Source of the DNA: Rhizobium sp. L43 | Lineage (GTDB): Bacteria > Pseudomonadota > Alphaproteobacteria > Rhizobiales > Rhizobiaceae | NCBI RefSeq assembly: GCF_002531725.1 | Contig: NZ_NWSQ01000009.1 | Coordinates: forward strand, 1 to 64,000 | Direction: 5' to 3' | DNA length: 64,000 nucleotides | Part shown: positions 22,981 through 34,368 of the stretch, one piece after another | Layout of the letters: every line of letters begins with the position of its first letter | Position numbering within the stretch: position 1 is the first letter of the stretch | Program-made: the position numbers and the translations under genes | The notes under the pieces: generated by a model | What the model was told of the DNA's origin: nothing | The model's input: the letters and a program-made list of their open reading frames with translations, nothing else | Database searches by the model: none

Positions 22981-24345
22981 TCAGACGCCGAGCGACTTCA
23001 GCTTGCGGTGCAGCGCCGAGCGCTCCATGCCGACGAATTCCGCGGTGCGCGAGATATTGCCGCCGAAGCGGTTGATCTGGGCGATCAGATAGTCCTTCTC
23101 GAACATCTCGCGGGCTTCGCGCAGCGGCAGCGTCATGATGTGATAATCGTTCTTGGCGGAAACCTTCGGCAGCATGTCGCCGAGATCGGTCGGCAGCATG
23201 TCGGCGGTGATCGGCGCATCCGGCCCGTCGGTGCGGGCAAGGATCATCAGCCGCTCGATATTGTTGCGCAGCTGTCGGATATTGCCCGGCCAATCATGCG
23301 CCTGCAGCACGGCCATGGCGTCGTCGCCGATGCGGCGCGGACGGATGCCGGCCTGCTCGGATATCTGGCGCATCAGCTGGTCGACGAGGAAGGGAATGTC
23401 TTCGCGCCGCTCGGCAAGTGCCGGCACCCGCACCGGCACGACGGCGAGGCGATGATAGAGATCCTCGCGGAACCAGCCCTCGGTGATGCGGCTCTCGAGA
23501 TTATAGGCGGTCGAGGAGATGATACGGACATCGACCTTGACACGCTTGGAGCCGCCGACGCGCTCGAACTGCTGATCGACCAGCACGCGCAGGATCTTGT
23601 TCTGCGTCTCGCGCGGCATCTCGCCGACTTCGTCAAGATAGAGGATGCCGCGATGGGCTTCCTCGAGCGCGCCGATCTTGCGCGCCTGACCGGGCGTACC
23701 CTCGGTGCCGAACAGCGCCACCTCCATCCGATCGGGCGTGATATTGGCAGCATTGATCGCCACGAAGGGGCCGTTGGCGCGGGCCGACTTCTTGTGGATC
23801 ATCCGTGCCACCAGCTCCTTGCCGGAGCCGGATGCGCCGAGGATCATGATGCGGCTGTTGGTCGGCGAGACCTTCTCGATCGTCTGACGCAGCTGCGAAA
23901 CGGCGACCGAGGTGCCGATGAGCTCCAGCGCGTCGCCGGTGCGGCGCTTCAGCTCGGAGACCTCGCGCTTCAGCTTGGAATTTTCCAGCGCCCGCTCGGC
24001 GATCAGGATCAGCCGGTCGGCCTTGAAAGGCTTCTCGATGAAATCGAAGGCGCCGCGCTTGATCGCCGAGACGGCGGTCTCGATGTTACCATGGCCTGAT
24101 ATCATCACCACGGGCAGATCCGGATGGCGGGTCCTGATCTCATCGAGCAGCGACAGACCATCGAGCTTGCTGCCCTGCATCCAGATATCGAGGAAGATCA
24201 GCCGCGGCACGCGGTCGGATATCGCCGCCAGCGCACTGTCGCTGTCGTGGGCCGTGCGCGTTTCGTGTCCCTCATCCGAGAGAATGCCGGAAACGATCTC
24301 GCGAATATCGTGCTCGTCGTCGACGACGAGAATATCAGAGGCCAT
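22981..24345 (-). CDS. ntrX: Nitrogen response regulator NtrX
   Basis: The product has 454 residues: receiver domain 1-120 (VVDDEHD, then FLDIWMQG with the phosphoacceptor Asp), AAA+ domain about 140-380 (GASGSGKELVARM, LDEVGEMP), and a C-terminal Fis-type HTH (SRTAEFVGMERSALHRKLKSL). The sigma-54 contact loop GAFTGA is absent; FGTEGTPGQARKIG stands in its place. This is known for alphaproteobacterial NtrX and implies it does not open sigma-54 promoters the way NtrC does. It pairs with NtrY, whose gene overlaps it by 11 bases, and controls nitrogen metabolism, redox and envelope functions in related species. Confidence 0.95.
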   Translation of the reverse strand: MASDILVVDDEHDIREIVSGILSDEGHETRTAHDSDSALAAISDRVPRLIFLDIWMQGSKLDGLSLLDEIRTRHPDLPVVMISGHGNIETAVSAIKRGAFDFIEKPFKADRLILIAERALENSKLKREVSELKRRTGDALELIGTSVAVSQLRQTIEKVSPTNSRIMILGASGSGKELVARMIHKKSARANGPFVAINAANITPDRMEVALFGTEGTPGQARKIGALEEAHRGILYLDEVGEMPRETQNKILRVLVDQQFERVGGSKRVKVDVRIISSTAYNLESRITEGWFREDLYHRLAVVPVRVPALAERREDIPFLVDQLMRQISEQAGIRPRRIGDDAMAVLQAHDWPGNIRQLRNNIERLMILARTDGPDAPITADMLPTDLGDMLPKVSAKNDYHIMTLPLREAREMFEKDYLIAQINRFGGNISRTAEFVGMERSALHRKLKSLGV

Positions 24346-26605
24346 AAACGCTTTCCTTGTCATTGGCTGCGGGAGCAGCGGGCGTCGGATCCCGGCGTGG
24401 CAGATGCACGCGGATCATGGCCCCTCTTCCCCGGTCAAAATCGGCGGGCGCATCGTGCAGTTCGAGCTGCCCGCCATGTTCCTCGATGATTTTCTTGACG
24501 ATGGCGAGGCCAAGGCCGGTGCCCTTCTCGCGCATCGTCATATAGGGTTCCAGAATGCTGTGGCGGTTCTCCACCGGCAGGCCGCGGCCATTGTCGATGA
24601 CATCGACGGTGAACCGGTCGCGGCCGGCATCGAAGGCGGCGCGAACGAGAATCTTGCGTTCGTCCCGTTCGTCGCTCGGAACGGCTTCGATCGCTTCCAC
24701 GGCATTCTTGATCAGATTTCCGAAAGCCTGGCCGAGCATGCGGCTATCGAACAGGCCCTCCAGCGGCTGCTCGCCGAAATCCTGCGCAAAGCTGACATGA
24801 TGATTGCCCATTTCGCGCAGGAAGATCGCGTCGCGCAGGATATCGCGCAGGTCGCTCGGCTCCTTGGTCGGCTTCGGCATGCGGGCGAAGGCGGAGAATT
24901 CGTCGACCATGCGGCCGATATCGCCGACCTGGCGGATGATCGTATCGGTGCATTGGTCGAAGACGGTCCGGTCGTTCGGATCGATCTGCTTGCCGTAACG
25001 CCGCTGGATGCGCTCGGCGGAAAGCTGGATCGGGGTCAGCGGGTTCTTGATCTCGTGGGCGATGCGTCTGGCCACGTCGCCCCAGGCGGTCGAGCGCTGG
25101 GCGATGACGAGGTCGGTGATGTCGTCGAGCGTGATCACGTAGGATTCGCTCATATCGCGCACTTCCTCGCGGGTGACCTGCACGCTCAGCGTCCTCACGG
25201 TACCGCCACGCACCAGTGCGATCTGCTTGCGGAAATCGCCGCGATGACGCGACGCCGCCTCGGTCAGCACGTGATCGACCTCAGGCGCGATGTCGGCCAG
25301 CTGCTTGCCGAGCATCTCGTCGGCCGACAGCGACATCAGCGTTTCGGCCGAACTGTTGACGATGGCGATGCGGCGATCCTGCTCGACGCCGATGACGGCG
25401 GCAGTGACGCCCGACAGCACCGCCTCGATGAAGCGGCGGCGGTCGTCGACCTCATCCTTGGCTTCGAGGATCTCGTCGCGCTGGGTGCGGATTTCCGAGA
25501 TCATCTTGTTGAAAGTGCGCGACAGATTGGCCACGTCGCCGTCGACGGCATGCACCGGCACGACGATATCCATATTGCCCGATGCGACGCTGTCGGCCGC
25601 GGTGATCAGCAGGCGGATCGGCCGAACGATGCGGTCGGCAACGGCGATCGCCGTCCAGATCGCCGCGAGCAGCACGATCAGCGCGAAGCCGATGTAGAGC
25701 ACGGCGAAGGCGACCTGCAGCGAGAAGCGGTTGGCCTCCATCGAGCGGTATTCGGTGGCGTTCTCCTCCATCATCCGCATGGCGCCCATGACCTTGGGAT
25801 CGACGGCGCGCACCGTATAGAGGAAGGTGCCCTGGATGGCGTCGAGCTTGATGATCGCGCCGACGAGGTTGGTAACACCGGGCGGGATCAGCGTCGGCTG
25901 GCCGGCAGCGGCCTTTTCCAGCGCGTCCTGCGGGATCGCCGGCAACGGTTTTTCGGTGGCGATATCAGCTTGGACGATCACCGAGCCGTCGCGCTCGACG
26001 AGGAAGGAGCCGAGCAGGCCGCGGCCCCTCGCCTGGCGTGTCATCAGGTCGGCGAAACCCGTCCGGTCGAGGCTGTAGAGCGCCCGGTTGCGCTCCAGGT
26101 CGTTGGCCATGGAGACCGTCTGCCCCTGGAGATAGCTGGCATTCTCCATCATGTAGGCCTGGCCGATATTGCGCGACGAGCTGACAATCGACTGGGTGCG
26201 CAGCGCAAACCAGCGGTCGAGACCGGCATTCAAAGTGATGCTGGCGAAGATGGCAACGAGGATCGCCGGGGTGATCGCGACGATCGAGAACAGCACGACG
26301 ATGCGGATATGCAGGCGCGCGGCCGCACGGCCGCGGGTACGGGCCTTGAGCAGCCTTGCCACCTCGCGGCCGATCAGCGCCAGCAGCGTCAGGACAAAGA
26401 AGGAATTGACGATCACCGAGGTGATGACGACATGCGAACTCGGCGTGATCGGGGTGAGACCGAGCAGCACGAAAAGCGTCACTGTGGCGCAGAGAAGCGC
26501 GCCGCCGGCAAGCACCAGGCCGGGCACGGCGAAAAGGGCGCGACGATCGGTCACCGTCGTCACCGCCTCGCCTGCCGCCGCCGGCGATACCCCATCCTGC
26601 GTCAT
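24335..26605 (-). CDS. ntrY: Nitrogen sensor histidine kinase NtrY
   Basis: The product has 756 residues. Several membrane helices lie in the first 110 residues (LVLAGGALLCATVTLFVLLG and others) and another near 300. Then come HAMP, PAS (about 390-500), a dimerisation helix with the phosphorylated His in [20 protein letters not shown], and an ATPase domain (IDNGRGLPVENR, then KGTGLGLAIVKKI). It senses an unknown extracytoplasmic or redox signal and phosphorylates NtrX. A CTTGAC element lies on the minus strand at 26778-26783, in the 207 bases upstream, and could be part of its promoter, but no good -10 follows. Confidence 0.95.
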   Translation of the reverse strand: MTQDGVSPAAAGEAVTTVTDRRALFAVPGLVLAGGALLCATVTLFVLLGLTPITPSSHVVITSVIVNSFFVLTLLALIGREVARLLKARTRGRAAARLHIRIVVLFSIVAITPAILVAIFASITLNAGLDRWFALRTQSIVSSSRNIGQAYMMENASYLQGQTVSMANDLERNRALYSLDRTGFADLMTRQARGRGLLGSFLVERDGSVIVQADIATEKPLPAIPQDALEKAAAGQPTLIPPGVTNLVGAIIKLDAIQGTFLYTVRAVDPKVMGAMRMMEENATEYRSMEANRFSLQVAFAVLYIGFALIVLLAAIWTAIAVADRIVRPIRLLITAADSVASGNMDIVVPVHAVDGDVANLSRTFNKMISEIRTQRDEILEAKDEVDDRRRFIEAVLSGVTAAVIGVEQDRRIAIVNSSAETLMSLSADEMLGKQLADIAPEVDHVLTEAASRHRGDFRKQIALVRGGTVRTLSVQVTREEVRDMSESYVITLDDITDLVIAQRSTAWGDVARRIAHEIKNPLTPIQLSAERIQRRYGKQIDPNDRTVFDQCTDTIIRQVGDIGRMVDEFSAFARMPKPTKEPSDLRDILRDAIFLREMGNHHVSFAQDFGEQPLEGLFDSRMLGQAFGNLIKNAVEAIEAVPSDERDERKILVRAAFDAGRDRFTVDVIDNGRGLPVENRHSILEPYMTMREKGTGLGLAIVKKIIEEHGGQLELHDAPADFDRGRGAMIRVHLPRRDPTPAAPAANDKESVYGL

Positions 26606-26812
26606 TCGGCCTCTCTTCAGACGGCACCCGCCGCCTTCGCCATCCGATCGAAACCAAGCAACCGCCGGCTCAAAAAAGCCAGCGCGCTAACGACTCGATC
26701 GGGAGCGAAATACCAAAACCCTTGCGTGACCTTTAAGCAACGCATTGTGGCGAAAATGCAACGCACCCCGTCACATTGTCAAGCCATGCACGCCCTCGGC
26801 CCGTCACAGTTT

Positions 26813-27805
26813 TTAGAAGCGACGCGGTTCTTCCGGCTTGTTTCCAACAATCAGGTCGATCCGGCCCAGCACGTCGGATGTCATTTTGTGCCTGTGCGAG
26901 AGAGCCGCGAGATTGTCCTGCAACTGGCTGGCGCGCGACGCGCCGAGAATGACGGTCGAGACGTTCCGATTGGCGAGGCACCACAAAAGCGCGAGATGGG
27001 TGATCGACATGCCGATCTCGTCGGCGAGCTTTGCCAGTTCGCCAACTTGTGCGAGCTGGGCGCGGCCGGCATCGCTGGACCATTTTTCCTTCAGCCACTC
27101 GTAGCCCGGCAGGTTCATGCGGCTGTCGGCCGGCACACCGTTATTGTATTTACCGGTCAGGACGCCGGAGGCGAGCGGCGACCAGATCGTGGTGCCGAGG
27201 CCGATGAGATCGTAGAGTCTGAGATAGTCGGACTCGACCTTCTGGCGTTCGAAGATGTTGTACTGCGGCTGCTCCATGGTCGGCGGCGTGATGCGCAGGT
27301 CCCGGGCAACGGCATAGGCTTCCGTCAGTTGCTGCGCCGACCATTCCGACGTCCCCCAATAGAGCACCTTGCCCTGGGCGACGAGATCATGCATCGCCCG
27401 GACGGTTTCCTCGACAGGCGTGTCGATGTCGGGACGGTGGCAGAAATAGAGGTCGAGGTAGTCGACCTGAAGCCTTTTGAGCGCCGCGTGGCAGGCATCG
27501 GTCACATGCTTGCGCGACAGGCCGCGTTGCGTCGGTTTCTGACCGCCCCAGAAGACCTTGCTGGAGACGACGAAGCTGTCGCGGCTCCAACCAAGCGACT
27601 TGAGCGCCTCGCCCATGACGATTTCGGATTTGCCGCTTTCGTAACCTTCGGCATTGTCGAAAAAGTTCACCCCGTTGTCATAGGCGAGCTTCATGAGGTC
27701 GACGGCGTCGCCGCCGTTGACCTGCTTGCCGAACGTGACCCATGAGCCGAAGGAGAACTCGCTCACTTGCAGACCCGACTTTCCCAAACGACGATATTCC
27801 ATCAT
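26813..27805 (-). CDS. Aldo/keto reductase, potassium channel beta-subunit type
   Basis: The product has 330 residues and an (alpha/beta)8 barrel. RRLGKSGLQVSEFSFGSWVT begins the family, FFDNAEGYESGKSEIVMGEAL holds the catalytic Asp and Tyr, SSKVFWGG gives the Lys, and CHRPDIDTPVEETVRAM the active-site His. These are the features of the AKR6 group, which includes bacterial homologues of Kv-channel beta subunits. It reduces aldehydes or ketones with NADPH. I chose the first of two tandem ATGs at 27805, with GGGAG upstream. It stands alone between ntrY and ntrC, not part of either unit. Confidence 0.9.
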   Translation of the reverse strand: MMEYRRLGKSGLQVSEFSFGSWVTFGKQVNGGDAVDLMKLAYDNGVNFFDNAEGYESGKSEIVMGEALKSLGWSRDSFVVSSKVFWGGQKPTQRGLSRKHVTDACHAALKRLQVDYLDLYFCHRPDIDTPVEETVRAMHDLVAQGKVLYWGTSEWSAQQLTEAYAVARDLRITPPTMEQPQYNIFERQKVESDYLRLYDLIGLGTTIWSPLASGVLTGKYNNGVPADSRMNLPGYEWLKEKWSSDAGRAQLAQVGELAKLADEIGMSITHLALLWCLANRNVSTVILGASRASQLQDNLAALSHRHKMTSDVLGRIDLIVGNKPEEPRRF

Positions 27806-28143
27806 GCAGCTCCCGATTTTGAACTGGGCCGGCCGATCACCGGCGTCGCGCGATCGATCGACGACCGACTCGCGTAATCTATGGCATGCGCAACGATATG
27901 CGAGGCTCAGCCCGCCAAATTGACCGGCATAGAACACGATGTCGCAGTTCCCGTCAGCCCCCGACCGCAAAGAAAAAGGGCGCTCCACGACAACAGTCGG
28001 AGCGCCCGTGGCATGCGATCGACGACGTTTGCGGCGGAGGTCGACGGCAGCAACGGCAGAATGATGAGATTCGGAACGGATAGGCAACATGCGATTGGAA
28101 GCGACGACGTTATCGCCCGCTGATCAATCGTGTCGTCCACCGG

Positions 28144-28163
28144 ATATCCACAGCTTATCCACA
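28144..28163 (+). promoter_or_regulatory. Two tandem DnaA-box-like sequences
   Basis: ATATCCACA (28144-28152) and TTATCCACA (28155-28163) lie two bases apart in the same orientation. The second matches the DnaA consensus TTATNCACA exactly and the first differs at one base. Eleven-base spacing puts both on the same face of the helix. DnaA binding is inferred. Confidence 0.45.
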
Positions 28164-28304
28164 GGCACGGCGACGACGACCGCAGCAACTTCAATGACAT
28201 TCGCCTGGCGTCAAACCACTCCTCACAAATGCTTATGTGACTGCAGAATGACACCGCAGTTTTGTTTGTCTGCTTGGATACAAACCGTGACTTGGCTCAG
28301 ATAG

Positions 28305-28388
28305 GCTCACCTCTCCTCCCGACCGTGGCGGCGGACGCCGGGAGGGGTGGGCGGTGGGCAAACATGAGGGCCCGCCGCCTTCTTTTTA
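28305..28388 (+). ncRNA. Candidate small RNA with CU-rich segment
   Basis: A plus-strand terminator without a gene implies a short transcript. The segment before it has CACCTCTCCTCCC, complementary to ribosome binding sites, facing GGGAGGGGTGGG, so it can fold on itself. This is reminiscent of the anti-Shine-Dalgarno loops of rhizobial alpha-r14 (suhB/NfeR1) RNAs, but I cannot confirm membership. A weak promoter-like pair (CTTGGA at 28273, CTCAGA at 28296) would start transcription near 28305. The 5' end is uncertain. Confidence 0.3.
28350..28388 (+). terminator. Orphan plus-strand intrinsic terminator
   Basis: GGCGGTGGGC (28350-28359) pairs with GCCCGCCGCC (28370-28379) through one G-T pair, and TTCTTTTTATC follows. 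There is no T-tract on the minus strand, so it is not a normal ntrC terminator even though it lies 20 bases past the ntrC stop. Confidence 0.7.
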
Positions 28389-28407
28389 TCGCACCCCCCG
28401 AGCGAGC

Positions 28408-29855
<1,448 letters not shown>

Positions 29856-29859
<4 letters not shown>

Positions 29860-31010
29860 CGAGAAGGTCCTGTCGAGCTTGCGGAAGAGGCGTCTTCGAG
29901 CGAGGCGTCCTTCGACGCCGGCATGAGAACGCGGAATGTCGTGCGGCTGTTCTGGCTGTCGCATTCGATGATGCCGCCGTGATCGCCGATGATCTTGGCG
30001 ACCAGCGCCAGGCCGAGGCCGCTGCCGTTCGGCTTTGTGGTGATGAAGGGGTCGAAGAGATGCGGCAGCAGATCGGCGGGAACGCCGGGGCCATTGTCGT
30101 GGACGCAGAATTCCAGCGGCAGCGAGATTTTTTCACGGGTGCCGGCGACCGAAAGACGAATGCCGGGGCGATAGGCCGTCGTCAGCATGATCTCGCCATC
30201 CGGCCGGTCGCCGACCGCTTCGGCGGCGTTCTTCACCAGATTGAGGAAGACCTGGACGAGCTGGTCGCGATTGGCATAGACCGCCGGCAGCGACGGGTCG
30301 TAACTCTCGGTGACACGGATGTTGCGGGCAAAACCCGCCCTGGCGACAGCCTTCACATGATCGAGCACGGAATGGATGTTGACCGGCATGCGGTCGACGG
30401 GGCGTTCGTCGGAAAAGACTTCCATGCGATCGACCAGCGAGACGATGCGGTCGGTCTCGTCGCAGATCAGCCGGGTCAGCGCCCGGTCGTCGTCGACCGC
30501 CGACTGCTCGAGCAGCTGGGCAGCACCGCGGATGCCGGAGAGCGGGTTCTTGATCTCGTGCGCCAGCATCGAGGCGAGTCCGGTCACCGAGCGGGCGGCG
30601 GCGCGATGCGTCAGCTGCCGGTCGATCTTGTCGGCCATCGAGCGTTCCTGGAAGACGATGACGACAGCGCCGGGCTCGCTGAGCACGGGGGCGACGTAGA
30701 GATCGACGAGTTTGTCCTGGCCGAGGCGGGGCGAACTCAGGTCGACGCGATATTCGTTGACCGGGGCCTTGCGCTCACGCACCTGGTCGATCAGGGCGAG
30801 CAGCGGGCTGCCGAAGGGAATGAAGGTGGAGATGCGGTAACGTGCCAGATGCGAGGCGCTGGCGCCGAAGAAGGCCTCCGCTTCCCAATTGGCGAAAACG
30901 ACGAAGCCGGATTCGTCGACCATGATGACGGGGTTCTGGATGGCGTTGAGCACGGCCATGGCGACGGTTCCGCCGGCCTGATCGGACGGAGATGTCATAT
31001 CCTTCATCAT
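29856..31010 (-). CDS. ntrB: Nitrogen sensor kinase/phosphatase NtrB
   Basis: The product has 384 residues without membrane segments. An N-terminal PAS domain ([21 protein letters not shown]) is followed by the phosphorylation motif [20 protein letters not shown] and an ATPase domain with [24 protein letters not shown] and [12 protein letters not shown]. It phosphorylates NtrC under nitrogen limitation and dephosphorylates it when PII (GlnB) binds. The ATG at 31010 overlaps the dusB stop; GGGAGG lies upstream of it. The cytosolic, PII-controlled design contrasts with membrane-bound NtrY. Confidence 0.96.
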
Positions 31011-32002
31011 GCCGCCTCCCGGCTGTCGACAACAGCTGCCGCCAATGCATCGTAAAGCCGTGCCGCCACCTCGCTGGGATTGCGCGAGGTCATGATCGCA
31101 GCCTTTTCGCCGTCGGCGAGATCAGGGGCGAAACGCTGGAGATACCAGCCGAGATGCTTGCGGGCGTGGCGGATCGCCACCGCCTCGCCGTAGAAATCCA
31201 GCATCATCGCGTAATGTTCGGCGGCAATATCGGCGATCTCCTGTGATCGCGGCTCGGCGGCACCTGATATGACGCCGGCATGCCATGGCCTGCCCTGGCA
31301 GCCCCTGCCGATCATCACGGCGTCGGCGCCGGAACGGCGCAGGATTTCCTGCGCATCTTCTGCTGTCTCGACATCGCCATTGGCAATCAGCGGAATGGAG
31401 ATCACCTCGCGGACGGCGCGAATCGCGTCCCAATCGGCGCGGCCTTCGTAGAATTGCATGCGGGTGCGCCCATGAATGGTCACCAGCTGAATGCCGGCCG
31501 CCTCGGCGCGGCGGGCGATCTCGGGCGCGTTGATCGAATTCTCATCCCAGCCGAGGCGCATCTTCAGCGTCACGGGAATATCGACGGCCTTGACCGTCGC
31601 CTCGATGAGGCCGAGCGCGTGATCGGGATCGCGCATCAGCGCCGATCCGGAATAACCGCCGATCACTTTCTTGGCCGGGCAGCCCATATTGATGTCGATG
31701 ATATCGGCGCCGTGGTCGGCGGCGATCTTCGCCGCTTCCGCCATCCAGTGCGCTTCTCGGCCGGCAAGCTGCACCATATGCGGCCGGAAGCCGGCCGCGC
31801 GGAGCCGCGACCAGGATTCGGCCGTGTCGTTGACCAGTTCGCGGCTCGCCACCATTTCGGTGACGACGAGGCCGGCGCCGAAGCGCCAGGCAAGCTCGCG
31901 GAAAGGCATGTCCGTGACGCCGGACATCGGCGCCAGCACAACACGGTTCCGCACGGATACGTCTCCGACTCGGAAAGGCGCTGCGAGGTCCTTGGAAATC
32001 AA
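31007..32002 (-). CDS. dusB: tRNA-dihydrouridine synthase DusB (NifR3)
   Basis: The product has 331 residues and a FMN-binding barrel. [20 protein letters not shown] starts the family, [10 protein letters not shown] contains the catalytic Cys, and [16 protein letters not shown] and [11 protein letters not shown] bind the flavin phosphate. The enzyme reduces uridine to dihydrouridine in tRNA D-loops. It is the first gene of the nifR3-ntrB-ntrC operon, a fixed order in rhizobia. The start is TTG at 32002; no closer ATG preserves the N-terminal motif. It is divergent from ispDF with a 166-base promoter region between them. Confidence 0.95.
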   Translation of the reverse strand: MISKDLAAPFRVGDVSVRNRVVLAPMSGVTDMPFRELAWRFGAGLVVTEMVASRELVNDTAESWSRLRAAGFRPHMVQLAGREAHWMAEAAKIAADHGADIIDINMGCPAKKVIGGYSGSALMRDPDHALGLIEATVKAVDIPVTLKMRLGWDENSINAPEIARRAEAAGIQLVTIHGRTRMQFYEGRADWDAIRAVREVISIPLIANGDVETAEDAQEILRRSGADAVMIGRGCQGRPWHAGVISGAAEPRSQEIADIAAEHYAMMLDFYGEAVAIRHARKHLGWYLQRFAPDLADGEKAAIMTSRNPSEVAARLYDALAAAVVDSREAA

Positions 32003-32168
32003 ATGATTATCTTTCGGGCACAGTTTAAAGCTGCTTGATTTTTAGCCATTGTTCCCCGACTTGCCAAGAGGGCTCGGATCGGAATCGATATTTTTCGGGC
32101 AGATGCTGGAAAAGGCCAAAACAAGACGTTAGAGCACTCCGGTCAATTCCGCATAATTTAGGGGATTT

Positions 32169-33386
32169 ATGCTGCAAATGCCGTCCAAGCAACCGATATC
32201 GGCTGGAATTGTTATCGTTGCCGCCGGCCGTGGCGAGCGCGCAGGCGCCTCCAAGGAAGGCCCCAAGCAATATCGCATGATCGGCGGCAAGCCGGTTATC
32301 GTCCATACGCTTGAAAACTTCATGACATGGGGGCCGGCAAAGCACATCGTCGTCGTCATTCATCCCGACGACGAGGCGCTGTTTGCCAAGGCGTTCCGCC
32401 ACATCATTTCGGCAACGCCGATCGAAACAGTACATGGCGGTGCGACCCGGCAGCAATCCGTGCTGGCCGGCCTCAGATACCTCAAGGACAAGCATGTCAG
32501 CCATGCGCTGATCCACGATGCCGTGCGACCGTTCTTCGACCATGTGCTGCTCGACCGCATTGCCGAGAGCCTTGGCGACGGCGCGGCGGCGGTGCTGCCG
32601 GCAACGCCGGTGAGCGATACGCTGAAACGCGCCGACAGCGCCGGCACGGTACTGACGACGGTTTCACGCGAGCATCTCTATGCGGCGCAGACGCCGCAAT
32701 CCTTCGCTTTCGAAATGATTCTCGATGCACATGAGAAGGCAGCGGCGAGCGGGCGAAGCGATTTCACCGACGACGCCTCGATCGCCGAATGGCTGGGCAT
32801 TCCGGTGACGATCGTCGAGGGCACGCCGGATAACGTCAAGCTGACGGTCAAGCGCGATATATCAATGGCCGACGACAAGCTGTCGGCCTGTCTGCTGCCG
32901 GACGTGCGCACCGGCAATGGCTACGACGTGCACCAGCTCGAAGCGGGCGACGGCGTCACACTTTGCGGCGTGTTCATCCCGCATGACCAGAAGCTGAAAG
33001 GCCATTCCGATGCCGACGTGGCGCTGCATGCGTTGACGGACGCGCTGCTGGCCACCTGCGGCGCCGGCGATATCGGAGATCATTTCCCGCCGTCCGACCC
33101 GCAATGGAAGGGCGCCGCCTCAAAAATCTTCATCGAGCATGCCGCCCGGATCGTGCGCGAACACGGCGGCACGATCATGAATGCAGACGTCTCGCTGATC
33201 GCCGAGGCGCCGAGGGTCGGTCCGCATCGCGACGCCATGCGGGCGAAACTGTCGGATTATCTCGGCATCGATATCGAGCGCTGCTCGGTCAAGGCGACGA
33301 CCAACGAGACGATCGGCTTCGTCGGTCGGCGCGAAGGCATTGCGGCGATTGCGACGGCGACCGTCGTCTATCGCGGGAGGAAATGA
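32169..33386 (+). CDS. ispDF: Bifunctional IspD/IspF enzyme
   Basis: The product has 405 residues. Residues 10 to about 235 are IspD, 2-C-methylerythritol 4-phosphate cytidylyltransferase ([29 protein letters not shown]). Residues from about 245 are IspF, the cyclodiphosphate synthase ([40 protein letters not shown]). The two catalyse steps three and five of the MEP isoprenoid pathway. Fusion of the two is common in alphaproteobacteria. AGGGGA lies five bases before the ATG. The stop overlaps the start region of cinA, so the two are co-transcribed. Confidence 0.97.
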   Translation: MLQMPSKQPISAGIVIVAAGRGERAGASKEGPKQYRMIGGKPVIVHTLENFMTWGPAKHIVVVIHPDDEALFAKAFRHIISATPIETVHGGATRQQSVLAGLRYLKDKHVSHALIHDAVRPFFDHVLLDRIAESLGDGAAAVLPATPVSDTLKRADSAGTVLTTVSREHLYAAQTPQSFAFEMILDAHEKAAASGRSDFTDDASIAEWLGIPVTIVEGTPDNVKLTVKRDISMADDKLSACLLPDVRTGNGYDVHQLEAGDGVTLCGVFIPHDQKLKGHSDADVALHALTDALLATCGAGDIGDHFPPSDPQWKGAASKIFIEHAARIVREHGGTIMNADVSLIAEAPRVGPHRDAMRAKLSDYLGIDIERCSVKATTNETIGFVGRREGIAAIATATVVYRGRK

Positions 33387-33886
33387 TGAGCCTTTTCCCC
33401 TCGGATATCCTTTCGACGGCGGAGACGATCATCCGTGAGTTCACGGCCGCCAGGCTGATGCTTTCCACAGCCGAATCCTGCACCGGCGGGCTGATCGCCG
33501 GGGCGCTGACCGAGGTATCCGGCTCATCCGCCGTCGTCGACCGCGGCTTCGTCACCTACACGAATACAGCCAAGATCGAGCTGCTCGGGGTGCAGGCGGA
33601 AACATTGCTGCGGTTCGGAGCAGTGTCGGAAGAAACCGCCCGGCAGATGGTGCATGGCGCCCTCTTCCGCTCGCGCGCCGTGATCGCCGTTGCCGTCACC
33701 GGCATTGCCGGTCCCGGCGGCGGATTGGCTGGAAAGCCGGTCGGCCTCGTGCATCTCGCCGCCAAATCGCGCAGCGGCGCGCTCATCCACCGCAAGATGC
33801 TTTACGGCGATATCGGCCGCAGCGAGGTTCGGCTGGCAACGGTGAGGACGGCGCTGGAGATGGTGCATTCGCTCCTGGCAGGCTGA
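33386..33886 (+). CDS. cinA: CinA-type nicotinamide mononucleotide deamidase
   Basis: The product has 166 residues, the C-terminal CinA domain only. MLSTAESCTGGLIAGALTEV holds the conserved TAESCTGG with the active Ser, and VTGIAGPGGG follows near residue 105. The stand-alone domain (PncC in E. coli) converts NMN to nicotinic acid mononucleotide in the pyridine nucleotide cycle. Two ATGs overlap at 33383 and 33386; I prefer the second because its spacing to GGGAGG is normal. It shares one base with the ispDF stop. A role in competence is not implied. Confidence 0.92.
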   Translation: MSLFPSDILSTAETIIREFTAARLMLSTAESCTGGLIAGALTEVSGSSAVVDRGFVTYTNTAKIELLGVQAETLLRFGAVSEETARQMVHGALFRSRAVIAVAVTGIAGPGGGLAGKPVGLVHLAAKSRSGALIHRKMLYGDIGRSEVRLATVRTALEMVHSLLAG

Positions 33887-33906
33887 GGGCGCCTGCAATC
33901 GCCCCC

Positions 33907-34359
33907 TCAGGCCGCAGTGTAGATCCTGTTTGCCCTGGTCTCGAAGGCTTCGGTGAACATGCGGAAGGCGCGATCGAACATCGAGCCCATCAACGCGCCG
34001 AGAATGCGGCTCTTGAACTCGTAATCGATGAAGAAATCGACGGTGCAGCCGCCTGATGGCGTCTCGGCGAAATGCCAGCGATTGTCGAGATATTTGAATG
34101 GGCCATCGATATATTTGACCTCGATGACGTGCTCGGCCCGGTTCAGCAGCACCTGTGTGGTGAAAGTCTCGCGGATAGCCTTGTAGCCGACCGTCATATC
34201 GGCAACGAGCAGGATCTTGCCGTCGCGCTCTTTGCGGCTTCGGATGGCAAGCGCTTCGCAGAGCGGCAGAAATTCCGGATAACGCTCGACATCGGCGACG
34301 AGGTCGAACATCTGTTCGGGCGTGTGCGGGACGGGACGGTGCGTTTCGAATTGCGGCAT
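33907..34359 (-). CDS. COQ10/RatA family START-domain protein
   Basis: The product has 150 residues. FETHRPVPHTPEQMFDLVADVERYPEFLP is the START-fold entry seen in COQ10 and RatA proteins, followed by VGYKAIRETFTTQV and FIDYEFKSRILGALMGSMFDRAF. Eukaryotic COQ10 binds ubiquinone and helps respiratory electron transfer; RatA in E. coli was described as blocking ribosome assembly. In alphaproteobacteria the quinone-binding role is more likely. I chose the Met at 34359. It ends 20 bases from the convergent cinA gene. Confidence 0.88.
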   Translation of the reverse strand: MPQFETHRPVPHTPEQMFDLVADVERYPEFLPLCEALAIRSRKERDGKILLVADMTVGYKAIRETFTTQVLLNRAEHVIEVKYIDGPFKYLDNRWHFAETPSGGCTVDFFIDYEFKSRILGALMGSMFDRAFRMFTEAFETRANRIYTAA

Positions 34360-34368
34360 AGGCGGCAC

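Larger units (their letters stand above)
27806..28407. other. 600-base gene-free stretch between ntrC and the reductase gene
   Basis: No credible protein gene is seen. The stretch contains two tandem DnaA-box-like sequences (28144-28163), a small stem GTTTGT/ACAAAC near 28263-28284, and a strong plus-strand intrinsic terminator (28350-28388) that has no annotated gene in front of it. Confidence 0.5.

Noticed and set aside
23912..27745. Very long plus-strand open frame (over 1200 codons) opposite ntrX, ntrY and the reductase
   Set aside because: It is the mirror of GC-rich minus-strand genes with clear domains; it lacks a ribosome binding site and its composition is low in hydrophobic core residues.
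28144..28163. Possible replication origin at the DnaA boxes
   Set aside because: Only two boxes, no AT-rich unwinding region and no origin genes such as hemE, parA or dnaA in the window.
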